Shown in pieces: positions 1 to 6,207 of a stretch of 31,764 nucleotides of DNA. The DNA is taken from the IMG/VR virus record IMGVR_UViG_3300045912_000679, positions 1 through 31,764 of that record; one strand, 5' to 3'. The position numbers were made by a program, and so were the translations under genes. The notes under the pieces were generated by a model. It was not told where the DNA came from, did not search any database, and was given only the letters and a program-made list of their open reading frames with translations. Within the stretch, counting starts at the first letter, position 1; every line of letters begins with the position of its first letter. Source of the DNA: a virus.

Positions 1-172
1 TCCGCGCAATCGGGCTGGCACGTTCAAGCCAGATCGGAAAGGCATAGGCGGTGTCTGCCACCACCGCGTTGGTGGCGGAGGTATTGCCCACCTCCACGCC
101 ATACCACGCGTCGCCGCGATAGGCGATGAAGGGCCGAGCAGGCGGGATGGGCGTGACGGCGGGATAGGTCAC
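1..172 (-). CDS. partial phage protein (C-terminus off window)
   Basis: The first 57 codons of a minus-strand gene run off the left edge. The start is a GTG whose bases overlap the TGA stop of the upstream 115-aa gene (GTGA), so translation is probably coupled. The visible residues, beginning TYPAVTPIPPARPF, include a stretch rich in V, T and A that looks like beta structure (GVEVGNTSATNAVVADTAYAFPI). It follows the capsid and two small head-region genes, so a virion role is plausible. I do not recognise the family. The right edge of the window carries another partial gene, but it would not be in frame if the two ends were joined directly. Confidence 0.6.
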   Translation of the reverse strand, partial: MTYPAVTPIPPARPFIAYRGDAWYGVEVGNTSATNAVVADTAYAFPIWLERASPIAR

Positions 173-516
173 GAGGGATTGCCCCCTCCGCTCAGCCGCG
201 CGGCGATGGTGCCGGTCGAAAGGCTGTCGCAGCTCATGCGCATCAGCACGGCCGATTCCGTCCCACACGGGATGAGCATGGCGCCCGGCGTGAAGAGCAG
301 CAGCGGCTCATTGGGCTGGCCGAAATAGGCGAGCCAATTGGTGCCGCCGTCGAAGCTCACCTCGATCGAGACGGTGCCGCCCGTGAAGGTGCCGCCGATG
401 GCGAACCAGGTCACGCTGCGCACGGTGATGGCGGCGCTTTTCTGCCCCGCGCCGGTGAAGCTGTGCTCCACGCCCCACAGGCGCGTGTCGGGGTCGGTGG
501 GGGTGCGGCGGCCCAT
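169..516 (-). CDS. small virion-region protein, 115 aa
   Basis: The ATG at 516 was chosen because the long upstream extension of this reading frame only shadows the neighbouring 104-aa gene. The product begins MGRRTPTDPDTRLWG and has a central beta-rich, glycine-rich part (FAIGGTFTGGTVSIEVSFDGGTNW, residues about 38-61) that resembles beta-sandwich decoration or fibre-type virion domains. It has no signal peptide or membrane segment. It lies downstream of the capsid and the 104-aa gene, separated from them by a strong hairpin at 539-565. Its stop overlaps the GTG of the next gene. A structural role is inferred from position and composition only. Confidence 0.6.
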   Translation of the reverse strand: MGRRTPTDPDTRLWGVEHSFTGAGQKSAAITVRSVTWFAIGGTFTGGTVSIEVSFDGGTNWLAYFGQPNEPLLLFTPGAMLIPCGTESAVLMRMSCDSLSTGTIAARLSGGGNPS

Positions 517-538
517 GCGTGGCTCCTCTGCAGGGGTT

Positions 539-565
539 GGCCCGGCGCAGAGATCGCGCCGGGCC
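539..565 (-). terminator. strong hairpin between head genes (no U-tract)
   Basis: A perfect 10-bp inverted repeat (GGCCCGGCGC / GCGCCGGGCC) with a 7-nt loop lies between the 104-aa gene and the 115-aa gene. It adjoins a 12-bp palindrome, CTGACGCGTCAG, at 565-576 that contains the stop codon of the 104-aa gene. There is no T-run on the minus strand, so this is a terminator-like or mRNA-stabilising structure rather than a canonical intrinsic terminator. T7-type phages place a leaky terminator just after the capsid gene, which makes an attenuator role plausible. Confidence 0.45.
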
Positions 566-572
566 TGACGCG

Positions 573-887
573 TCAGTCGGTGTTGGTCACGGTGCCGACG
601 GTGACGTTGGTGACGTCCACCACGCGGGTGGTTGCGTTCTTGGTGATCACGCAGTGCGGGCCGTAGGTCTGCAGTGCGCCGGAACCGTTCACCACCACCA
701 CGTCGATGATGTCGCCGATCTCGAGCAGGTCGAACACCTCGTTGAAGTAGCCGGCGGTGTCCACGGTCGCGTGGGCGTCCTGCGTGCGGTAGCTCCAGCG
801 CTGCGGCGCGCCGGGCGAGGTTTCGGGCCCGCTGCCGCGGGTGGCCTGGCCGCCTATGGGGCCGAAGTTGCGTCGGATGAAAGGCAT
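573..887 (-). CDS. small capsid-adjacent protein (decoration-like), 104 aa
   Basis: This 104-aa gene starts at the ATG at 887, three bases after the capsid stop, so the two are co-translated. The middle of the protein reads DAHATVDTAGYFNEVFDLLEIGDII followed by a valine-rich strand and a C-terminus alternating V, T and N. Small proteins with a Gly-Tyr-Phe-Asn block followed by a hydrophobic strand and a GD turn are common right after capsid genes in podovirus-like genomes, as far as I recall; they are usually unnamed. A head-decoration or stabilising role is inferred from that placement. It is all-beta in appearance, with no membrane segment or signal. Confidence 0.65.
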   Translation of the reverse strand: MPFIRRNFGPIGGQATRGSGPETSPGAPQRWSYRTQDAHATVDTAGYFNEVFDLLEIGDIIDVVVVNGSGALQTYGPHCVITKNATTRVVDVTNVTVGTVTNTD

Positions 888-890
888 GGG

Positions 891-1718
891 TCAGGTCTCC
901 GTGCAATCGACTTCGATGATGCCCTCGGGATCAATGGCCACCGCACCGGCCTTGAGGTCCATGCCCACCAGCCATGACCGCTTCTCGGCGACCCAGTCGA
1001 CGGTGGCGGTCTTGTCCACTCCGACGGCCAGGCCCACGGCCTGCATGTCGAAGGCGAACACGGTGCGGATGCCGCCCGCCAGCGGCAGGCCGCCTTCGCT
1101 GCGGTTCTCCATGGTGACGATGTCCATGCCGAGCAGGCGCGAGACTTCGCCGGAGGACATGGTGCCCTGCGTCACCCAATCGCCGGAGGTGAAGCGGTTC
1201 TCGCCGATCAGGTCCTGCTTCTGCTGGGCGGCGATCACCAGCTTGCGCGCGCCCATGGGCACGGCGCGCTGGTCGAAGAAGCGCACGATCTGGCGCATCT
1301 TGTCGAAGGTCAGGCCGGTGCCGCCGGCGGCGATGGTGGCCGAGGCGTTGGCCGCGTCGAGCGCGGCGATGATCATCTGATCCTCGCGCCGCCCGCAGGC
1401 CATGGCGGTGTTGGTGGTCAGCACCTCGCGCTCGTCGAAGTTCACCAGCGCCTGGTCCACATTGTCCGTGTAGTCGCCCGCAAACCAGTCGGTCAGCGTC
1501 GCGATGGCGTCGCCGTAGGTCTGGCCCATCGGCACGATGTCCGTCTGCGGGACGCGCGGCGTGGCGATGCCGCGGTTGAAGCGCCGGAAGCGATGGGTGG
1601 CGCCGGTGACGCCCGTCTTCACCCGCACATGCGGGCGCAGCAGGCTGGCGTTCTGGTAGGCCGCCTTGACGGCGGCGTCGAACTCGATGATGGCGACGGC
1701 GGGGAGCCCGATGCTCAT
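891..1718 (-). CDS. major capsid protein
   Basis: The 275-aa product matches the Phage_capsid_2-type major head proteins of podo-like phages. It has an N-terminal strand-rich segment (VKTGVTGATHRFRRFNRG, about 33-50), then a GxTYGDAIATLTDWFAGDYTD stretch (about 65-85) that forms the long-helix region, and a conserved C-terminal part ending EKRSWLVGMDLKAGAVAIDPEGIIEV. The length is normal for a compact HK97-fold protein without a large delta domain. The start at 1718 has AAGGA about 6 nt upstream. It follows the scaffold gene, but across a 463-bp gap holding a terminator and a candidate promoter, so it is probably transcribed more strongly than the genes before it. Confidence 0.85.
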   Translation of the reverse strand: MSIGLPAVAIIEFDAAVKAAYQNASLLRPHVRVKTGVTGATHRFRRFNRGIATPRVPQTDIVPMGQTYGDAIATLTDWFAGDYTDNVDQALVNFDEREVLTTNTAMACGRREDQMIIAALDAANASATIAAGGTGLTFDKMRQIVRFFDQRAVPMGARKLVIAAQQKQDLIGENRFTSGDWVTQGTMSSGEVSRLLGMDIVTMENRSEGGLPLAGGIRTVFAFDMQAVGLAVGVDKTATVDWVAEKRSWLVGMDLKAGAVAIDPEGIIEVDCTET

Positions 1719-2038
1719 GGCCGATCCTTCTCCGAGAGGAAGCGTTTGGCTTGCTCGCGGGGCGATGGGCCGTGGCGTTGCGGGGCCGGCCGTGCCTGAG
1801 GGGCGATGCCGGTAAGCCCTGCGTCGGGTCGTCCGCTCACCGGGGCCGGCCCGGTTCTCCGCCGCGTCTTTCCGCGGGGCCAGCGGTGGCCACGGTCAGG
1901 GGAGGCGCGCCCGACACGGCCTCCCCCCGGAGGGCCGCGCCCGGCCTGACGCCAGATGGCGGATGCCCCCGCCGCCCGGCTGCGCCTCCCCTGAGGCGGT
2001 CCAGCGCGGGCGCAGTTTCACACGGACGGCAATGTGCT
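1719..2038 (-). other. long GC-rich untranslated leader upstream of capsid gene
   Basis: About 320 bp with no convincing gene precede the capsid start. The stretch is extremely GC-rich and contains several self-complementary words, including two copies of GGGGCCGGCC (near 1781 and 1843) and CCGCG-TCTTTC-CGCGG near 1861-1876. If transcription starts near 2010, the capsid mRNA would carry a structured 5' leader of roughly 290 nt. A short ORF overlaps the region, but it looks non-protein-like and lacks a ribosome binding site. Confidence 0.5.
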
Positions 2039-2044
2039 TGTCAA
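2016..2044 (-). promoter_or_regulatory. candidate sigma-70 promoter for capsid gene
   Basis: A perfect -35 hexamer TTGACA (2044-2039, minus) lies only 4 bp downstream of the T-run of the intrinsic terminator. The -10 region at 17-18 bp spacing is GTGAAAC, a weak match. Alphaproteobacterial housekeeping promoters often keep a strong TTGACA with a variable -10 element, so this is a reasonable candidate for independent expression of the capsid operon. Confidence 0.45.
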
Positions 2045-2048
2045 GCCC

Positions 2049-2075
2049 AAAAAAACGCGGCGGGGTGAGCCGCCG
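2049..2075 (-). terminator. rho-independent terminator after scaffold gene
   Basis: On the minus strand the sequence is a 6-bp GC stem (CGGCGG / CCGCCG) with a 6-nt loop, two bases, then seven T residues. This is a canonical intrinsic terminator. It lies about 110 bp past the scaffold stop and before the capsid gene, so it would end or attenuate the early/portal/scaffold transcript. Confidence 0.8.
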
Positions 2076-2181
2076 GGACAGGATATTGCCTGAGGAGAGC
2101 AAGAAGACAGGGAGGTTGACGCCATGGCCGAGGCCGTGACGCGCGGATCATGCCTGGGCGCAATGGGCGTGACAAGCACAA

Positions 2182-3054
2182 TCACGCGGGCAGGCGCGGG
2201 TCGCGCAGCAGCCCTTTGCGGGCGAGATCGTCGAGGCCCTGGCGGGCGCGGGCGATGAGCTGCTCGTCGCGCTTCTGGTAGCCCTCGCGGAGCATGCGCT
2301 GCAGGTCGGGCTGGCTGGCTTGGCCGGCGTCCAGCGCATCCACCGGAATCGGTTTTTCGCCTGTGAGCTCCATCAGCTTGTGGAAGGCGCGCACTGCCGC
2401 AGCGTTGGGCGCGTAGAGGCTGTTGCGCTCCTCCTTGGTCAGCACGCCGCGCGTCGTGAGCCCGTCGAGATATGCCTCCACCTGGCGCCGCACGCGCTCG
2501 CCCTGCGGGCCGAGCTTGGCGATTTCGGCCTGGCGCGCGGCTTCCAGCGCGGCCGGGTCGGGCGCGGGCGGTTCCGCGTTGTCCTGCAGGCGCTTGGCGA
2601 GTTCGGCGAGGAAGGGCCGCGCGATCGCCTGGAACTGCGGGACGGTCAGCCCGGCCTTGAGCGCCGCCTCGCGGATGCTGTGCAGCAGCGGATCGTCCGT
2701 GCCCAGAAAATCCTGCGGCAGCCCCTCGACGGCGGGCAGGGCGTAGGCGTCGGCGGCGGCGGGCGGCTTGTGCTCGCCGCGGCTGATCTGCTTGCGCAGG
2801 TCGCGCCAGCTCTTCATGAGGGCCTCGGGGCGGATGGCGCCTTTCTCGGCATCCCAGAACGCCTCGGGAACATCCTCGGGGCGCTGCGGCTTGCCGTCCG
2901 GGCCGGTGACCGGCGGCGGTTCGGCGGCGGGCGGATCGAGCAGGTTGACTTCCGGCAGCTCGGGCGCGGAGGCCTCTGCGGGGGAAGCGGCGCTCGCGGG
3001 GGCGCCTTCCGGCGCGCGCGGCAGGGCGGGCATGGCAAAGGGGCGGAACAGCAT
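2182..3054 (-). CDS. capsid assembly scaffold protein
   Basis: The 290-aa, highly charged, helix-rich protein lies between the portal/Bbp19 genes and the capsid, the classical scaffold position. A Pro/Ala/Glu-rich N-terminal 60 residues is followed by PEDVPEAFWDAEKGAIRPEALMKSW, a pattern familiar from T7 gp9-like podovirus scaffolds (about 62-86). A helical middle (IREAALKAGLTVPQFQAIARPF) and a basic helical C-terminus (EQLIARARQGLDDLARKGLL) follow; the C-terminus is usually the capsid-binding part. The ATG at 3054 follows the previous stop by three bases, with GGAG upstream. It should act transiently in procapsid assembly and leave before or during DNA packaging. Confidence 0.8.
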   Translation of the reverse strand: MLFRPFAMPALPRAPEGAPASAASPAEASAPELPEVNLLDPPAAEPPPVTGPDGKPQRPEDVPEAFWDAEKGAIRPEALMKSWRDLRKQISRGEHKPPAAADAYALPAVEGLPQDFLGTDDPLLHSIREAALKAGLTVPQFQAIARPFLAELAKRLQDNAEPPAPDPAALEAARQAEIAKLGPQGERVRRQVEAYLDGLTTRGVLTKEERNSLYAPNAAAVRAFHKLMELTGEKPIPVDALDAGQASQPDLQRMLREGYQKRDEQLIARARQGLDDLARKGLLRDPRLPA

Positions 3055-3057
3055 GGG

Positions 3058-3342
3058 TCACTCCGTACCGAATGAAGGGGCGTCAAGGGCGCGGCGCAGC
3101 TCGCGCAGCATCTGGCGGCGGGATTCGTGCCAGGCCACCACGTCGAGCGCGTCGCCCGGGCGATAGCTGGCCTGCGAGTCCAGGCGTTCGATCATGGCGT
3201 TGAGCCAGGCGCGGCCGGGCGGGTGATTCAGGGCCGCGCGGAGCTGCGCGGCCAGCGCGGCCTGCTCCTCGGCCTGGGCGCGGCGCTGCTCGGCGGCGCG
3301 GGCGTCGAGAGCGGCGAGCGGCTCATAGGGGTTCCAGGCCAT
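3058..3342 (-). CDS. Bbp19-like phage protein, 94 aa
   Basis: This small acidic-then-basic helical protein lies between portal and scaffold. The pattern of an Ala/Glu/Gln-rich helix, then NHPPGRAWLNAMIERLD, then a segment mentioning YRPGDALDVVAWHESRRQMLRELR, resembles the family named after Bordetella phage Bbp19, whose members sit beside podovirus portals. The shared features I see are a 'PxGRxxL' turn, an aromatic/P-D linker and a final basic helix. The function of that family is unknown to me; a head-assembly role is inferred. It starts at 3342, two bases after the portal stop. Confidence 0.6.
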   Translation of the reverse strand: MAWNPYEPLAALDARAAEQRRAQAEEQAALAAQLRAALNHPPGRAWLNAMIERLDSQASYRPGDALDVVAWHESRRQMLRELRRALDAPSFGTE

Positions 3343-3344
3343 GG

Positions 3345-4979
3345 TCAGGCGCCGCCCTCGGGCCGCAGCGCCGCGCCGACCATCTGGCCGGCCACCTGGG
3401 CGGCGACGGGCGAGGCGAGCAGCTCGGAGACCTGCGCCTGCTGGGCGGCTGCGGCGTCTTCCTCCGCGATCGCCTCGCCGCTCGGGATGAGGCTGGCCGG
3501 CACGCCCATGCGCGCGGCGACATAGGGCCCTGCCTTGGTCACGTCCACGCCTGTGCGGACCATGATGGTCCCGGCTTCGCCGAGCTGCACCGCTCCGGCC
3601 AGGAATTGCATGACGGCCTGCACATCCGCCATGTCCTGCGCCTGGGCCAGCGGGCTGGTGGGGCGGATGCGGATGGCGTCATCCTGCACGGCTTCCATCA
3701 GCCCGGCGAAGCGCTGATCGGCCAGCTCGCCCGCCTGATCGAGGATGTCGAGGCAGCGCATGGTGAGCGGCGTCACAGCGTCGAACATCAGCCGGCCGAA
3801 GGCGCCGGTGTCCTGCTGGAAGCGGCGCACGCGCTCGATGACCTCGGTGGCGGTCAGGCCCACCTGCACTTCGGGCGGCAAAGGGTCGTCGAAGAGCACC
3901 TGGCGGATGCGCGTGGTCAGCCCCGCCCGCAAATCCTCGGCGAGCGCATAGTTGCCGGGAAACTCGAGCGCGCGCAGGCTCGGGCCGGCCGTGCCGCCAT
4001 TGCTGCGCACCGGAATGATGGCGCCGGGAATGAGCCGCACATTGGCCGGGTTCAGCACGCCGTCGTCGGTCGCGGTCCAGATGCCCGTCACCGCGATGGA
4101 GGCGGCGCGCAGGTGCAGCTCCATCAGCCGGTTGAGGGTGCGGATGTCGGGCAGCGCCACGGTGAGCGGGCCGCGGCCGGTGATCTCGCCGGGTGCGCGG
4201 CTCCATCGGGTCACGATCCAAGGGTTGGTCCGGTAGCGGCGCTCGACGAAGCGCGTCTTGCTGTCAGGGTCCACGACTTCGAAGCGCCAGATGTCCTCGG
4301 CCGCGTCATAGGTGGTGGCGAGCAGCAGCTTGACCTTGCGCTCCGGCTGCTCGGCGATGCGGCGCTGCAGCTCGGCCGGCAGCCCTTCGGCGTCCGGATA
4401 GGCGCGCGGGACGTTGCGCGCGGGCAGCTCCTGGTCGAGGAAGACGCCCTCGACGCCGCCGAAGGGGCCTTCGTCATAGCACACCTGCGAGGCGGGCACG
4501 GCCTTGAAGCGCAGCAGCGGCGCGCGCGAGCGGCGCGTGCCGAGCCGGCCATTTTCCACCAGCAGCACGCCGGCGCCGGCGGCCAGGTCATGCGCCCATT
4601 CGTTGACCGCCGCGTCGAAGTTGCTGGCGGCGATGTGGCGGAAGAACAGCTCGGTGGCGGCTTCGAGGTCCACGGCGAGGGCCTGGGCGTCAGGGTTGCT
4701 TTCGACGGCGATTTCCGGCGGCAGCTCCAACTGCATCCAGCGCTGGCCGGGCGGGAAGAGCGCCTGCTGCAGCCGGTTCGCGAAGCGGCTGGCCGAGACG
4801 ATGGCGGTCGAATCGAACACCTGGGCGTGGCGGTCCTGGCCCAGCCCATAGCTGCCCCAGCCGTCGCGGTCGGGCATGGCGAGCTGATAGACGTCGCGCA
4901 TCAGCGCCTCGAAATGGCGGTGCGCGGTGCGCGCGGTTTTCACGCGCTCGAGCAGATCCTCGATGGGCATGGCGGGCAT
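3345..4979 (-). CDS. portal (head-to-tail connector) protein
   Basis: The 544-aa protein matches the podovirus head-tail connector family (T7 gp8 type). Evidence includes the N-terminal helix ending AMPDRDGWG (about 28-42), DSTAIVSASRFANRLQQALFPPGQRW (about 57-82), the AASNFDAAVNEWAHDLAAGAGVLLVENG segment, and the long helix RIRQVLFDDPLPPEVQVGLTATEVIERVRRFQQDTG followed by FGRLMFDAVTPLTMRCLDIL. These are the hallmark wing/stem elements, and the length is normal (T7 gp8 is about 536 aa). Twelve copies should form the DNA channel at one vertex and interact with terminase, scaffold and the tail tubular proteins. The start could also be the second in-frame Met (codon 4). The C-terminal tail is Ala-rich. 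Confidence 0.9.
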   Translation of the reverse strand: MPAMPIEDLLERVKTARTAHRHFEALMRDVYQLAMPDRDGWGSYGLGQDRHAQVFDSTAIVSASRFANRLQQALFPPGQRWMQLELPPEIAVESNPDAQALAVDLEAATELFFRHIAASNFDAAVNEWAHDLAAGAGVLLVENGRLGTRRSRAPLLRFKAVPASQVCYDEGPFGGVEGVFLDQELPARNVPRAYPDAEGLPAELQRRIAEQPERKVKLLLATTYDAAEDIWRFEVVDPDSKTRFVERRYRTNPWIVTRWSRAPGEITGRGPLTVALPDIRTLNRLMELHLRAASIAVTGIWTATDDGVLNPANVRLIPGAIIPVRSNGGTAGPSLRALEFPGNYALAEDLRAGLTTRIRQVLFDDPLPPEVQVGLTATEVIERVRRFQQDTGAFGRLMFDAVTPLTMRCLDILDQAGELADQRFAGLMEAVQDDAIRIRPTSPLAQAQDMADVQAVMQFLAGAVQLGEAGTIMVRTGVDVTKAGPYVAARMGVPASLIPSGEAIAEEDAAAAQQAQVSELLASPVAAQVAGQMVGAALRPEGGA

Positions 4980-4982
4980 GGG

Positions 4983-5309
4983 TCAGCCTCCCAGTGTGCG
5001 CTGGGTGGGCGCGGTGGTGGGGGCAAGGCCCACCTCGTTGTTGAGCAGGTTGAGGTTGGGGTTGCGCCGCCGGCGGCGGGTTTCTTCGGCGGCGGCCTGC
5101 TGGCGCGCGGTCTCGGCGGCCTCCGCCTCGGCTGCGGCGGTCTCGCGCTGGCGCGCCGCGGCGTTCTGCGCGGCCAGCTCGTCCATGGCCTGGCGGGTGG
5201 CGGTGGCGGCCTGCTCCTGGGCGGCGATGAGGCTGGCAAGCTGGCGCGCGTCGGCGGCGGCCGGGTCGCGCCGCTTGGGCGGCGTGAAGAGGCGCGTGAA
5301 GCCCGTCAT
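4983..5309 (-). CDS. coiled-coil phage protein, 108 aa
   Basis: The reading frame begins at the ATG at 5309, overlapping the TGA of the upstream gene (ATGA), and ends three bases before the portal start. Residues about 20-85 are almost entirely Ala, Glu, Gln and Arg and should form one long helix or coiled coil. A five-arginine run and a NPNLNLLNNEVGLAP motif follow, then a short Thr/Pro/Gly tail. It has no membrane segment. Short helical proteins just upstream of the portal are typical of this genome type. I do not recognise a specific family, and a head-assembly or packaging accessory role is positional inference. Confidence 0.6.
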   Translation of the reverse strand: MTGFTRLFTPPKRRDPAAADARQLASLIAAQEQAATATRQAMDELAAQNAAARQRETAAAEAEAAETARQQAAAEETRRRRRNPNLNLLNNEVGLAPTTAPTQRTLGG

Positions 5310-5770
5310 GGCGTGATGCTCCGGCTGGGGTTGGGCAGGGGGAAGGCGGCCGCGCCGGCGGCCAGCAGCCGCGTGTAGAGTTGGCGCGGCGTGACGATGC
5401 GCCAGTCGGTCCAGCCGAGCAGCGCCTTCACGACCTCCGTGCAGGTCATGGCCGGGCGCAGCAGGGCGCGGCGCATGGGCTGGCCTTGGAGGGTCAGCAC
5501 CTGGCCGCCGCCATGGGCGATGAGGCAGAGCGCCACATCGCTGGGCCGCAGCGGCAACAGCTCGATCGCGAGATGCGTGCCGTGATGGTCCACCTTGAGG
5601 GTGGTGCCGTGCGGGGTGCCCTGGAAGGCGAAGCAGTGGCGATAGCCGGGCGCGAGCAGATGCCGCCACCAGCCGCCGCCCGCGATGATCTCGTCGGCGG
5701 GGAAGGCGATGTGCCAGGTGTCGGGGGCGGCGATGTCGAAGCAGCGCGCGCAGGGGAAGGCGGCGGCCAT
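5306..5770 (-). CDS. unknown phage protein, possible permuted papain-like fold
   Basis: The 154-aa protein is set between the small RHH-like gene and the coiled-coil gene, with an ATGA junction downstream. Notable parts are PGYRHCFAFQ (His about 54), HGTTLKVDHHGTHLAIELLPL, and MTCTEVVKALLG (Cys about 109) at the start of a helix. A conserved His preceding a 'TCxExVKxLLG' cysteine helix is what circularly permuted NlpC/P60-like (papain-fold) proteins show, in which His comes before Cys. If that reading is right it could be a virion-associated peptidase or amidase, or an inactive relative. This is inference from two motifs only; several extra Cys residues are present near the N-terminus. Confidence 0.55.
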   Translation of the reverse strand: MAAAFPCARCFDIAAPDTWHIAFPADEIIAGGGWWRHLLAPGYRHCFAFQGTPHGTTLKVDHHGTHLAIELLPLRPSDVALCLIAHGGGQVLTLQGQPMRRALLRPAMTCTEVVKALLGWTDWRIVTPRQLYTRLLAAGAAAFPLPNPSRSITP

Positions 5771-5773
5771 GGG

Positions 5774-6193
5774 TCAGCGCTTGAGGAAGCTGCCGGCGCC
5801 GCTCTGCGGGCCGGTCAGCGTCGCCTCGGCGGTCAGGCGCCACTCGTCGTTCTGCCAGGCGGCGCGCAGGAGGCTGGCGGCGTGATGCTCGGGCGTGTGG
5901 CCATGGGCGGCGGCGCGGCGGCGTAGCCACACGGCGAAGCGCTCGGGCAGGGCGACCATGAAGAACTCCCTTCCCAGCATGTCGGCGCTGGCCTGGGCGA
6001 CGAAGGCGGCGGCGGCGGTGTTGGCTTGGGCGGTGATCGCCAGGATCTTCCGCTCCGCCTCGTCGAGCGGCGCCACGGCCGGTGGCGCGGCAGGGGGGCT
6101 GTCCTGACGGGGCACGGCGGCCAGGCGGCGGGGCGGGCGGGTGTCAGGCAGCTCGCCGCCGTGTTCGGTGTCGCTGGGGCGGGTGTCGTCCAT
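5774..6193 (-). CDS. unknown protein with RHH-like segment, 139 aa
   Basis: The ATG at 6193 was chosen because AGGAG lies about 7 nt upstream. The N-terminal 45 residues are polar, Pro-rich and probably disordered. Residues about 76-114 (a short hydrophobic strand, then RFAVWLRRRAAAHG, then TPEHHAASLLRAAW) have the strand-helix-helix spacing of a ribbon-helix-helix DNA-binding fold. A C-terminal strand region follows. It is located between large terminase and head genes, so it could bind phage DNA during packaging or act as a small regulator. The fold assignment is my pattern match and no family is recognised. Confidence 0.55.
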   Translation of the reverse strand: MDDTRPSDTEHGGELPDTRPPRRLAAVPRQDSPPAAPPAVAPLDEAERKILAITAQANTAAAAFVAQASADMLGREFFMVALPERFAVWLRRRAAAHGHTPEHHAASLLRAAWQNDEWRLTAEATLTGPQSGAGSFLKR

Positions 6194-6207
6194 GGGTGTC
6201 TCCTGGG

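Noticed and set aside
891-1380. Plus-strand frames opposite the capsid gene (for example 841-1380)
   Set aside because: They are shadows of the capsid coding strand, with Met/Ser/Arg-rich products and no domain.
1896-2102. 68-codon minus-strand frame in the capsid leader
   Set aside because: It overlaps the terminator and promoter, has no ribosome site, and its Arg/Pro/Gly-rich product is typical of non-coding GC-rich sequence.
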